A stretch of DNA of 64,000 nucleotides from positions 248,001 through 312,000 of the forward strand of contig CAVOWL010000001.1 in NCBI GenBank assembly GCA_963700105.1, read 5' to 3'. Below the pieces are notes generated by a model. That model was not told the DNA's origin. It saw only the letters and a list, made by a program, of their open reading frames with translations, and did no database searches. The DNA is from CAVUWL01 sp963700105 (GTDB lineage: Bacteria > Actinomycetota > Thermoleophilia > Solirubrobacterales > 70-9). Made by a program: the position numbers and the translations under genes. Below are positions 8,643 to 18,110 of this stretch, piece after piece; the first letter of the stretch is position 1; each line of letters opens with the position of its first letter.

Positions 8643-9321
8643 GGCTGGGGCTCCTTTGTTGTCGGGTCGGGCTCTGCGCCTCTTTCGGGGCCGCCCGGGT
8701 CGCCGGATCTTTGACCGTAGGTGCAGGGGCTTTTTTGCGAGTCACCGGTTGTCGCCTCTCCCCTGCGCGGGGCTCGCGTGCAGCCGCTCGCTGCTCGCGC
8801 TCAGGCGCACGTTCTGCCCGCGGCTCAGCGCGCTCGCCACGGGGCCGCTCCTCGGAGCGCTGCGCGCGCCGCTCGGCGCTTTGCAGGGGGGTCTCGCAGT
8901 AGGGACAAAGCTTCCAATTGGGCGCCACCGGGCGGGCGCAGCTCGGGCAAGGAACCTTGAGCCGATGCTGGCAGCTGGGGCAACGCAGGAAGTCCTTCTC
9001 GACCGGGTGCTGACAATTGGGGCAGGAGACCTCGGTTAGCTGGCGCACCCTCAAGTCGGCGGCTTGGATCTCCAGCTCGCGCTCGTGGGCATCCTCCAGA
9101 AACTCCGGTGGGCGCACGATCGCATATACCGCCGTACCGACGTATGGGAAAAAGGATGCGATCGTCGCGCAGGCGATCAGGAAGGGGTCTGAGATGCGGC
9201 GTCTGGCGTCGAGGTAGGTGTAGACAATCAGCGCCAACCAAACGACGAAGAAGACGAGCACGAGCAGCGTGACGGCCAAGTTGAGGCCGCTGTTGCTGAT
9301 GCCGAAGATTGCTAGTGACAT
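8611..9321 (-). CDS. Zinc-ribbon membrane protein
   Basis: A 236-aa protein of unknown function. Two N-terminal hydrophobic segments (residues ~12-35 and ~45-68) are followed by double-zinc-ribbon cysteines: CPNC, CPSC, CPSC and CPYC pairs between residues ~100 and 145. The rest is a low-complexity Arg/Glu/Ala/Pro tail that is likely disordered. The cytoplasmic zinc ribbon suggests nucleic-acid or protein binding at the membrane, but no function can be assigned. Lies between a 39-aa membrane peptide and ndk, overlapping ndk by 32 bases, so likely cotranscribed. Confidence 0.85.
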   Translation of the reverse strand: MSLAIFGISNSGLNLAVTLLVLVFFVVWLALIVYTYLDARRRISDPFLIACATIASFFPYVGTAVYAIVRPPEFLEDAHERELEIQAADLRVRQLTEVSCPNCQHPVEKDFLRCPSCQHRLKVPCPSCARPVAPNWKLCPYCETPLQSAERRAQRSEERPRGERAEPRAERAPEREQRAAAREPRAGERRQPVTRKKAPAPTVKDPATRAAPKEAQSPTRQQRSPSREPDPDPRQA

Positions 9322-9395
9322 TTGCTGGGGGCGCCGCGGGAAGGGAGCGGCAGTCTACTTCGCCGCAGGTCTCACAAACCCTATGGCAATGCCGC

Positions 9396-9515
9396 TCAAA
9401 GGAAGAGTCTGCCGAACAGATATCCGATCCCGAAGAAGAGCAGGATAACCACCGCGACCACGCCGGCCACCAGTGCCATCATCGAGAGAAGTTCCGAACC
9501 GGCGCTTCGATCCAT
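9396..9515 (-). CDS. 39-aa single-helix membrane peptide
   Basis: A short ORF in the folC to zinc-ribbon gap: MDRSAGSELLSMM followed by a single hydrophobic helix (ALVAGVVAVVILLFFGIGYLF) and a basic end (GRLFL). A GAGGA ribosome binding site sits about 8 bases before the ATG at 9515. It starts 24 bases after the folC stop in the same direction, so it looks like a genuine operon member. Function unknown; it could be a small subunit or stabiliser of the adjacent zinc-ribbon membrane protein. Confidence 0.6.
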   Translation of the reverse strand: MDRSAGSELLSMMALVAGVVAVVILLFFGIGYLFGRLFL

Positions 9516-9539
9516 CGTCGAATCCTCGCACAGACCCGC

Positions 9540-10862
9540 CTAATCCTGACCGAGCTCGGCGCCTTGGTGAGCCTCAAGCAGCAGCCGACGGGCTGGCTCG
9601 AGCAGGTAGTGGGAGCCGCTGACAATCACCATCGCACCGGCCAAGCTCAGGGCGAGCTCGCGGCTGCGCTGCAATGCCGCTGCCAGCTCGGGCACAGCCT
9701 CGGCCTCCAGGCCGCGCTCGGCGCCAAGCGCAGCGAGCTCTGCGGCGGGGTGAGAGGCTGCCCCGGGGCGACCCTGAGCGGCGAGCGCCGCGGCGGGCAG
9801 CTCGCTGCAGATGACCCGATCGAGCACCGGCGCAAGCGCCGCCAACATCTCCGCAGCGTCCTTGTCGCGAAGAATCGCCAGGCAGGCAATGCGCGGAGGT
9901 CCGGCGCCGAGGGCTTGCAGCGCTTCAGCGAGCGCGGCGGCCCCATCGGGGTTGTGGGCGGCATCGATGAAGACCGGCGGCCGATTGGAGATCTGCTCCA
10001 AACGCCCCGGCACCGTCAGGTTCGCTGCGACCCTGGCAACCCGAGTTGGATCGAGCTCGCCCATGAATGCCTCGGCGGCCGCCATTGCGACGGAAAAGTT
10101 GCGCCGCTGAAAGGCGCCAAGGGCCCGCAGCTCCAACCCAGGCTCGAGATCGAGCGGGGCGCGGATCAGCGCCGCGCCCCTGGTCGCCGCGACGCTCTCG
10201 GCCAAGGCCTCCACCGCGGGGCTCACCGCGCCCAAGACCAGGCTCGAATGATCGCGCAGCACCGCCAGCTTCTCGGCGGCGATCTCGGTCTCGGTCTCGC
10301 CCAGCCACTCGGTATGGTCGCGACCGATCGAGGTGAGCACGCAGACCCGCGATGGAATCGTGTTCGTCGCGTCAAGGCGGCCCCCCAGCCCGGCCTCGAT
10401 CACACCCACCTGGACTCCAGCCGCAGCCAGGGCGACGAAACTGGCGGCCGTGGCAGCCTCAAACTGGGTTATCGCATCCGCGGCGAGCTCACCGGGCGCG
10501 CCGCGGCGGAGCGAGTTGGTAACCCCCGCCTGCGCTTGTTCATCGGCGGCGAGACTGCGATTTACCACCTCAGAAGCCAGGGCAACCCTTGTCACGGCGG
10601 CCTCAAACTCCGCCACCCCAATCTCCTCGCCATGGATCAAGGTTCGTTCCGCCCAGCGGCTCGCGTGCGGCGAGACGCTGGCCCCGGCGCTCACCCCATG
10701 GGCCTCCAACAAAGCAGCGATCATCCGGGTGACCGAGGACTTACCGTTGGTGCCGACGACGTGGATTGAGGCGAAGCGGTGCTGGGGCATGCCGAGCACG
10801 GTCGTCAATTTGAACATTCGCTCCAGACCGAGCCTCCAGCCGATCGGCTCCAGCGAGCTCAG
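9540..10862 (-). CDS. folC: Folylpolyglutamate/dihydrofolate synthase
   Basis: A Mur-ligase-fold enzyme that adds glutamate to dihydropteroate and/or folates. The ATP loop is VVGTNGKSSVTRM, with GLGGRLDATNT (family signature) and SIGRDHTEWLG downstream. The first ordinary start (ATG at 10817, 425 aa) would cut off conserved residues YLSSLEPIGWRLGLERM, encoded upstream in frame. No ATG/GTG/TTG is available there. CTG at 10862 (440 aa) has an AGAGG 5 bases upstream and is chosen; an ATA at 10880 preceded by AAGGAG is another option. Lies 14 bases after valS. Confidence 0.9.
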   Translation of the reverse strand: MSSLEPIGWRLGLERMFKLTTVLGMPQHRFASIHVVGTNGKSSVTRMIAALLEAHGVSAGASVSPHASRWAERTLIHGEEIGVAEFEAAVTRVALASEVVNRSLAADEQAQAGVTNSLRRGAPGELAADAITQFEAATAASFVALAAAGVQVGVIEAGLGGRLDATNTIPSRVCVLTSIGRDHTEWLGETETEIAAEKLAVLRDHSSLVLGAVSPAVEALAESVAATRGAALIRAPLDLEPGLELRALGAFQRRNFSVAMAAAEAFMGELDPTRVARVAANLTVPGRLEQISNRPPVFIDAAHNPDGAAALAEALQALGAGPPRIACLAILRDKDAAEMLAALAPVLDRVICSELPAAALAAQGRPGAASHPAAELAALGAERGLEAEAVPELAAALQRSRELALSLAGAMVIVSGSHYLLEPARRLLLEAHQGAELGQD

Positions 10863-10876
10863 ATAGGCCTCTGGGT

Positions 10877-13435
10877 CTATTCGGAGATCTCCTTGAGCTC
10901 GACTCGGTAGCGCTCGAGCTTGCCGCGCTCCTCCTCGATAATCTCGGCCGGTGCTTTGGCGATGAAGCCCTCGTTGGCGAGCTTGCGCTGGGCTCGATCG
11001 ACCTCTGCACGGAGTTCGTCACGGCGCTTTTGCAGTCGTCCGAGGACCGCCTCGGGATCTAGTCCCTGACTTGCAAGGACCCTCACCGGGCCGACCGAAG
11101 CGACCGCCTCGGCGCCGTCATTTTCGAATTCAAAGCGTGCAAGTCGGCCGACGAACTCCTGCGGCGCCACGTCCTCGATTCGAGCCGAGAGAACGCTCGC
11201 GACGGGCACCTCGACGAGATCCCGCCAGGCACGCAGGCGCCTGGTCAACTCAATTCCAGCTTCGACATCGACCTCGGCCTCGGGATCGATCAGCTCGTGC
11301 TGGGCCTCGGGAAACGGATGGACCGCAAGGTGGCCGCTGCGACTGGGGTGGTGGGACCAGATCTCCTCGGTCACGAAGGGCATGATCGGATGCAGCAACG
11401 CCAGCACCCGCTCCAGCACCCAAAGCAGGGTCGCCGAGACCTCGGCCTCACCCTCATACAAGCGTGGCTTGACTATCTCCAGATACCAATCGCACAGCTC
11501 AGACCAAAGGAAGGAGTAGAGCTCACCCACCGCGTGGGAGAAGTCGTAGGACTCCAAAAGCTCGGTGACCGCGGCAATCGTGCGCTCCAGCCTCGAAAGC
11601 AACCACCGATCCTCAACTCGAACCGGACGCGGCTCGGCCTTGACCGCGGCCGCATTGAGGAGAATCAGGCGACCGGCGTTCCAGGCCTTGTTCGCGAGGT
11701 CGCGGCCCTGCTGAACCTTTGCATCTGAGTAGCGAACGTCTTGGCTCGAAGACATCGCCAGCAAACCGAAGCGAAGCGCATCGGCACCGTGGGCTTCGAT
11801 TTCGCGCAGCGGATCGATGCCCGTCCCCAGACTCTTTGACATTCGCCGTCCGTCGCGAGCCTGGATCACCGAGTGAACGTAGACGTCGCCAAAAGGGACC
11901 TCGCCCGGAAACTCCAACCCCATCATGATCATCCGCGCAACCCAGAGGAAAATGATCTCCCGCGCTGTGGTCAGGAAACTGGTCGGATAAAAGGCGCGCA
12001 GCTCCGGCGAATCCTTGGGCCAGCCGAGCGTTGCGAACGGCCAAAGCGCCGAGCTAAACCAGGTGTCGAGGACATCGTCCTCCTGGCGCAGCTCTCCTCC
12101 ACATTTGCCGCAGCGCTGGGGCGGACGCTCGGCGACAATCGTCTCCTCGCAGGGATCGCAGTACCAGACTGGGATTCGGTGACCCCACCACAGCTGGCGC
12201 GATATGCACCAGGGACGAATCTCTCGCATCCAGTCGAGATAGACCCGTTTCCACTGGGCCGGGACGATCCGCACCCGATCGCGCTGAACCACTTCGATCG
12301 CCGGCTTGGCAAGCTCCTGCATGCGACAGAACCACTGCAAGGAGATGCGCGGCTCGATCCGCTCTCCGGAGCGATGGGAGAAGGGAACCGAGTGAAGGTA
12401 GGGGCGCTCGGCCCGAATCATTCCCTCCTCGCGCAGCGCCGCCACGACCGCACGTTGGGCCTCGCTGACCGCCAGCCCGGCGAAGCGCCCAGCCTCCTCG
12501 GTCAGACGTCCGTCGGGGCCGATCACAACGATCTGAGCCAATCCGTGCCGGCGCCCGATCTCAAAATCATTGGGGTCATGACCGGGGGTGATCTTCAAGG
12601 CGCCGGTGCCGAACTCGGGGTCGACATAGGGGTCCGCGATAATCGGCAGTCGCCGCCCGATCAGCGGCAGCAGGCAGTGGTGGCCGAGGAGATCGGAGTA
12701 GCGAGGGTCCTCAGGGTTGACGGCAACCGCGGTGTCGGCGAGCATCGTCTCCGGGCGCACCGTGGCGACGCTCAGCACACGGTCTGAACCCTCGACCGGG
12801 TAATCGATCGAGTAAAGGGTGTCCTCAACCTCGCGATTTTCAACCTCGAGGTCTGAGATCGCCGAATGGGAGCCAGGATCCCAGTTGACGATGTAGTTAT
12901 CGCGATAGATGTAGCCGCGGTCATAGAGCTGCTTAAAGACGCGGTAGACCGCCTCGACGTAGCCTTCGTCCAAGGTGAAGCGCTCGCGCTCGTAATCACA
13001 GGAGGCGCCGAGGCGCTTGTACTGCTCGAGGATTCGCGAGCCGTACTCCTGTTTCCAGGCCCAGACGCGTTCAACGAACTCGGCGCGGCCGAGCTCCTGA
13101 CGCAAGCTTCCTTCGGAGCGCAGCTCCTTCTCAACCACCGATTGGGTAGCTATCCCGGCGTGATCGGTGCCCAGGATCCAAAGCGTGTTGCGGCCCCGCA
13201 TCCGATTCATCCGCACTAGCGCATCCTGGATCGAGCCATTCAGCGCGTGCCCCATGTGCAAGGCCCCGGTCACATTGGGCGGCGGGATCGCGACGGAGAA
13301 ATTATCCGCCGCGCTGCCCTTCGCGTCGGGATGAAAGTAACCGGCCTCGATCCACTCGGCGAAGATCCGCTGCTCGACCTCCGCCGGGTCATAGCGGGTC
13401 TTTTGCTGCAGGAGATCTCGGCGCCCTTCGCTCAC
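10877..13435 (-). CDS. valS: Valyl-tRNA synthetase
   Basis: An 852-aa class Ia aminoacyl-tRNA synthetase that charges tRNA-Val. The HIGH-type motif is in PPPNVTGALHMGHALNG and the KMSKS-type motif is RRMSKSLGTG. The CP1 editing domain lies between them, then the anticodon-binding helical domain and the C-terminal tRNA-binding coiled coil (LQKRRDELRAEVDRAQRKL). The start is GTG at 13435 (VSEGRRDLLQQKTRYDPAEV), 29 bases after clpX; 48 more open codons upstream lie within clpX and are rejected. Confidence 0.96.
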   Translation of the reverse strand: MSEGRRDLLQQKTRYDPAEVEQRIFAEWIEAGYFHPDAKGSAADNFSVAIPPPNVTGALHMGHALNGSIQDALVRMNRMRGRNTLWILGTDHAGIATQSVVEKELRSEGSLRQELGRAEFVERVWAWKQEYGSRILEQYKRLGASCDYERERFTLDEGYVEAVYRVFKQLYDRGYIYRDNYIVNWDPGSHSAISDLEVENREVEDTLYSIDYPVEGSDRVLSVATVRPETMLADTAVAVNPEDPRYSDLLGHHCLLPLIGRRLPIIADPYVDPEFGTGALKITPGHDPNDFEIGRRHGLAQIVVIGPDGRLTEEAGRFAGLAVSEAQRAVVAALREEGMIRAERPYLHSVPFSHRSGERIEPRISLQWFCRMQELAKPAIEVVQRDRVRIVPAQWKRVYLDWMREIRPWCISRQLWWGHRIPVWYCDPCEETIVAERPPQRCGKCGGELRQEDDVLDTWFSSALWPFATLGWPKDSPELRAFYPTSFLTTAREIIFLWVARMIMMGLEFPGEVPFGDVYVHSVIQARDGRRMSKSLGTGIDPLREIEAHGADALRFGLLAMSSSQDVRYSDAKVQQGRDLANKAWNAGRLILLNAAAVKAEPRPVRVEDRWLLSRLERTIAAVTELLESYDFSHAVGELYSFLWSELCDWYLEIVKPRLYEGEAEVSATLLWVLERVLALLHPIMPFVTEEIWSHHPSRSGHLAVHPFPEAQHELIDPEAEVDVEAGIELTRRLRAWRDLVEVPVASVLSARIEDVAPQEFVGRLARFEFENDGAEAVASVGPVRVLASQGLDPEAVLGRLQKRRDELRAEVDRAQRKLANEGFIAKAPAEIIEEERGKLERYRVELKEISE

Positions 13436-13464
13436 AGAGGCCGAGTTTAGTTTCGCCTGGCGAG

Positions 13465-14751
<1,287 letters not shown>

Positions 14752-14759
14752 GGGGATCC

Positions 14760-14766
14760 CCTCCTT
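14760..14766 (-). promoter_or_regulatory. Strong Shine-Dalgarno for clpX
   Basis: AAGGAGG on the minus strand, 8 bases before the CTG codon at 14751. It decides the start: the TTG at 14817 lies upstream of this site and cannot use it. Confidence 0.75.
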
Positions 14767-14894
14767 GGGGCGGTCGTTGTCCTGTCGGCCGCCCCCACAG
14801 CTTAGACGTGGTGACAAGCCGGGCCTGCCGAGTCGTTTACTTCACGCGATCCGTGGTCCCTGCTCGTGAGCGCAGCATTGCGTGGCGCGATAGC

Positions 14895-15359
14895 GTGACG
14901 GTGGTGGCCCAGGCGGTCAAGATCGAGCCGATCACAGCCGAGCAGTTCGAGGCAGTTCTGCCGATGATCGCGTCATATCAGAGCTTTTATCGAGCGACCG
15001 ACATCGACGCGCAGCGCAACCGCCGCTTCTTTCGCCGCTTCCTGGCCCCCAGCGAGGACGGCATGCTTCTAGGTGCCCAACAGGGCGATGAGCCGGTTGG
15101 CTACGCCTGTCTGTACTGGCATTTCACCTCGCTGGTTCCGGCCGAGACGGTGCTCATGAATGACCTTTTCGTCAAGGCCGAGGCTCGAGGCCGCGGCATC
15201 GGCCGGGCACTGATCGAGGCAAGCGCCGCTATCGCTCGCCAGCGCGGCGCCGCTCACCTGGAGTGGTCTACCGCCGTCGACAACCTGCCCGCCCAGCGCC
15301 TTTATGACTCAACTGGGGCGGCGAAATCGAGCTGGTTCACATATGAGATCGACATCTGA
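14895..15359 (+). CDS. GNAT family N-acetyltransferase
   Basis: A 154-aa GNAT protein. The acetyl-CoA pyrophosphate loop (motif A) is VKAEARGRGIGRALIEA, and the C-terminal region shows the usual WSTAVDNLPAQRLYDSTGA segment before the last strand. Substrate cannot be told. GTG at 14895 is chosen because it starts just before the first beta strand; the frame is open upstream to 14730, but that part overlaps clpX on the other strand. It is one of three genes lying between clpP and clpX. Confidence 0.85.
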   Translation: MTVVAQAVKIEPITAEQFEAVLPMIASYQSFYRATDIDAQRNRRFFRRFLAPSEDGMLLGAQQGDEPVGYACLYWHFTSLVPAETVLMNDLFVKAEARGRGIGRALIEASAAIARQRGAAHLEWSTAVDNLPAQRLYDSTGAAKSSWFTYEIDI

Positions 15360-15527
15360 GCCCGCCGGCGGCTGGGCCCTACTGTAGGCGCCCGGGGCCA
15401 ATCAGCCTTGCTCGCAGACCGGGCTTTCGCCGCTGGAACTGCCGATCACCAAGGGACAGCTGAGATCAGACGGCGCCGTTTTGCAATTAGGGCATTGGGG
15501 AATCGGAGAGGATGGACCGAGCCGCCG

Positions 15528-16595
15528 CTAGAACCGCAGCTTCAATGCGTGGCTGATTGTCGAGGATCCGGCCCCGTAGGTGGCGACGATGTAGACCTTG
15601 ACCCTCTTGTGCCCGCGCTCGGCGGCGCGGCCCTCCGAAGTCAACGGCGCTGCGATGGACTGATCCGCACCGGCGCTGAGCTGGAATGACCCTTTCGCAT
15701 AGATAACGGCGCTGCGGCGCTGGGTTCTGCTCACCGCCGCCGCGGTAGTCGGCGGCTGGCTCTCGATCGCAACCGAGCCAGAACAGGCCGCCGCGGTTGC
15801 ACAGCCGAGCTTCAGGTGGATGTCACCGCCTTTGATGATCGGCGTGCCGGTGCCGATGCTTAGCTTTGGCGCCGGCGCCGGTGTCGGCGCTGGTGCCGGT
15901 GCCGGCGTCCCCGACGTCCAGTCGGCATTCATATCAAGCTGATAACCAACGGTTCCGCTGTCATCGGCAGTTTGGCCCTGCAAGAAGGCGGGAAACTCGA
16001 CGTTATCGCTCGGCAGCTCGTTTGGCGCAAGCCCGGAGCCCGTCTCATTGATCGCGGGGATCGGCACTTCGTCGCTTAAAATCGAGAGAGCGAGAATATC
16101 GCCGACCTCAAGGCCTGGAGAGCTCTCTTCCCCGGACCCGTCGGTGCGGACTGGGAGGTCGGTCGGGATGGTGGTGACCGAGTTTGCCGCAGGGGTGAAG
16201 GTCTCACCAACGTAGGAGGCCTCGCAACAACTGACCATCCCACTTTCCGCCGCCTCCTCGACCTGCAGCACGACGACGGCCATCGGCCCCGTCGTTGGGC
16301 CAACCCGGAGGCGGACCGCGGTAATCGTGCCGGCCCCCGCCGGGGTCAGCATTCCCTCCGTCGGGCTGGTTGGATTGGTCGGCGTTGACCAGGTACACGA
16401 AGAGTCGTTACCGAGCGGTGTCTGCGTGCCGCCGTTACCGATCGGAAACGCGTTACAGCCAAAGGTGACGTCGGGAGCTTCGGAGAGACTTGCGCCAAAG
16501 GTCGTCGTCTGTGCAAGAGCCGCCGGCGCCAGCGTGAGGGCGCCAATCAGCCCCAGGCCGACGCACAGCACAACGTTTGCGAAACGATACCTCAA
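15528..16595 (-). CDS. Secreted protein of unknown function
   Basis: About 355 aa with a clear Sec signal peptide (basic start, hydrophobic VVLCVGLGLIGALTLAP, cleavage near ALAQ). The mature part is Thr/Pro/Gly-rich with a few cysteines, an Ala-Pro linker (residues ~240-255, PAPAPAPTPAPAP) and a C-terminal beta-rich domain. I recognise no family. The TTG at 16595 places the signal peptide at the N-terminus; GTG at 16640 is the alternative. The gene lies between two plus-strand genes inside the tig-clpP/clpX interval. Confidence 0.75.
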   Translation of the reverse strand: MRYRFANVVLCVGLGLIGALTLAPAALAQTTTFGASLSEAPDVTFGCNAFPIGNGGTQTPLGNDSSCTWSTPTNPTSPTEGMLTPAGAGTITAVRLRVGPTTGPMAVVVLQVEEAAESGMVSCCEASYVGETFTPAANSVTTIPTDLPVRTDGSGEESSPGLEVGDILALSILSDEVPIPAINETGSGLAPNELPSDNVEFPAFLQGQTADDSGTVGYQLDMNADWTSGTPAPAPAPTPAPAPKLSIGTGTPIIKGGDIHLKLGCATAAACSGSVAIESQPPTTAAAVSRTQRRSAVIYAKGSFQLSAGADQSIAAPLTSEGRAAERGHKRVKVYIVATYGAGSSTISHALKLRF

Positions 16596-16866
16596 GACTT
16601 CGCCGTCACCCCCGCGCCAATATCTGGTGAGAATTTCCACCTGCTGCCCTCGCCACGCCCCATGCGCTCCATCGCAATCCTCACTCTAGCATCGCTCCAG
16701 GGGCCTACACGGCGTCGCTGACCTTGGGCCCTCAGAGCTCCTCGGAGCCACCGGTGAGCGACCCTGGACCGATCGGGAACGTCCCGTAATCCGCGCCAAC
16801 TCGAACCTGGCCGCACCCTAAGCTGCACAGATCGCGGACCCAGCCCACTCAGCAGAGTCGCCGGCG

Positions 16867-17379
16867 ATTGGGATCGATGAGCCGGTTCAGATAAGCGAGT
16901 ACGACGACAGCTGGCCGGGGCGCTTTGAACTTGAGCGAGAGGCTCTGGCAGAGGCCATCGGCGCCTGGATCGTGGGTGGGATCCACCACATCGGTAGCAC
17001 CTCTGTCCCTGGACTTGAGGCCAAGCCAATCATCGACATCCTGGCCGGTGTCAGCGACCTGGGCTTCGCCTGGTCTTGCCACGAGCCCCTCGCCAGGCTT
17101 GGGTATCTCTACGCCCCATACCTGGACGATCAGATGCATTGGTTTTGCAAGCCCCACCCGGCTCGACGCACCCATCACCTTCACCTGGTGCCGGTCGGGG
17201 GGCGGCGTTACCGAGAAGAGCTGTCCTTTCGCGATTACCTGCGCGCGGATCGCGGCCTCGCCGCTGAGTATGGGGCGCTAAAGCGCCACCTTGCGGAGAG
17301 GTTCAGAACCGACCGCGAGGCCTATACCGACGCCAAGTCCGAGTTCATCACAAAGACCCTGGGCCGGACCCAGACCTGA
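16867..17379 (+). CDS. GrpB family protein (UPF0157), no ordinary start codon
   Basis: A nucleotidyltransferase-fold GrpB-type domain. The hallmark segments are ISEYDDSWPGRF at the N-terminus, GGIHHIGSTSVPGLEAKPIIDI and the C-terminal HHLHLVPVGG. The first ordinary start is a GTG at 16972, which would remove the conserved first strand. The frame is open back to a TAA, but only ATT, ATC or CTG are available; ATT at 16867 would give about 170 aa, the usual length. Either a rare start is used or one base has been lost near 16885. It converges with clpP. Confidence 0.7.
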   Translation: MGIDEPVQISEYDDSWPGRFELEREALAEAIGAWIVGGIHHIGSTSVPGLEAKPIIDILAGVSDLGFAWSCHEPLARLGYLYAPYLDDQMHWFCKPHPARRTHHLHLVPVGGRRYREELSFRDYLRADRGLAAEYGALKRHLAERFRTDREAYTDAKSEFITKTLGRTQT

Positions 17380-17482
17380 TCCTAGGGCCGGTTCCCCCAC
17401 CCGCCGGACCGGTGCCCGGGGAGGACAGAAGAGCGATCTGATCTGAGCCCGCAAGCAGCGCCGCAGCTAGTCGTGCGGGGCC

Positions 17483-18076
17483 TCAGTGGTGTTCGATGAC
17501 GCGGTCGACGAGGTTGTAATCCTTGGCTTCCTCGGCACTCATGAAGTAGTCGCGCTCGGTGTCCTTAGCGACCTTCTCGAAGGGCTGACCGGTGTGTTTG
17601 GCGAGAATCTCATCGAGTCGACGTCGCACGTCGATGATCTCTTTGGCGTGGATCTCGATGTCGGTTGCCTGGCCCTGAAAGCTGGAGGAGACCTGGTGAA
17701 TCAAGATCTTTGAGTTGGGCAGCGACATCCGCTTGCCGGCCGCACCGCCAGCGAGCAGTAGCGCTCCCATGCTCATCGCGATCCCGACGCAGATCGTCTG
17801 CACGTCGGGCTTGATGAACTGCATCGTGTCGTAGATCGCCAGACCGGCATAGACCGACCCACCTGGCGAATTGACGTAGAGGCTGATGTCCTTGTCGGGA
17901 TCCTCGGACTCCAGGTGCAATAGCTGGGCGACGATCAGATTGGCGATGTCCTCGCTGACCGGGGTTCCGAGGAAGACAATTCGCTCGCCGAGCAGTCGCG
18001 AATAGATGTCGAAGGCCCGCTCGCCGCGCGAGGTCTGCTCGACCACCATCGGAACCAAGGGACTCATATTCGCCAC
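17483..18076 (-). CDS. clpP: ATP-dependent Clp protease proteolytic subunit
   Basis: A 197-aa serine peptidase that forms the ClpP tetradecamer. The catalytic triad is visible: S102 (GIAMSMGALLLAGG), H127 (ILIHQVSS) and D176 (KDTERDYFM). GTG at 18076 is the start; an ATG 9 bases in is possible. It lies 34 bases after tig in the same direction, the usual pairing. The normal third partner, clpX, is 2.7 kb away. Confidence 0.96.
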   Translation of the reverse strand: MANMSPLVPMVVEQTSRGERAFDIYSRLLGERIVFLGTPVSEDIANLIVAQLLHLESEDPDKDISLYVNSPGGSVYAGLAIYDTMQFIKPDVQTICVGIAMSMGALLLAGGAAGKRMSLPNSKILIHQVSSSFQGQATDIEIHAKEIIDVRRRLDEILAKHTGQPFEKVAKDTERDYFMSAEEAKDYNLVDRVIEHH

Positions 18077-18110
18077 ACTATCGAAGCCATGTCGCCCACC
18101 CGCGCCAGGC

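Noticed and set aside
9309..10769. 486-codon plus-strand frame
   Set aside because: Exactly antisense to folC; no motifs.
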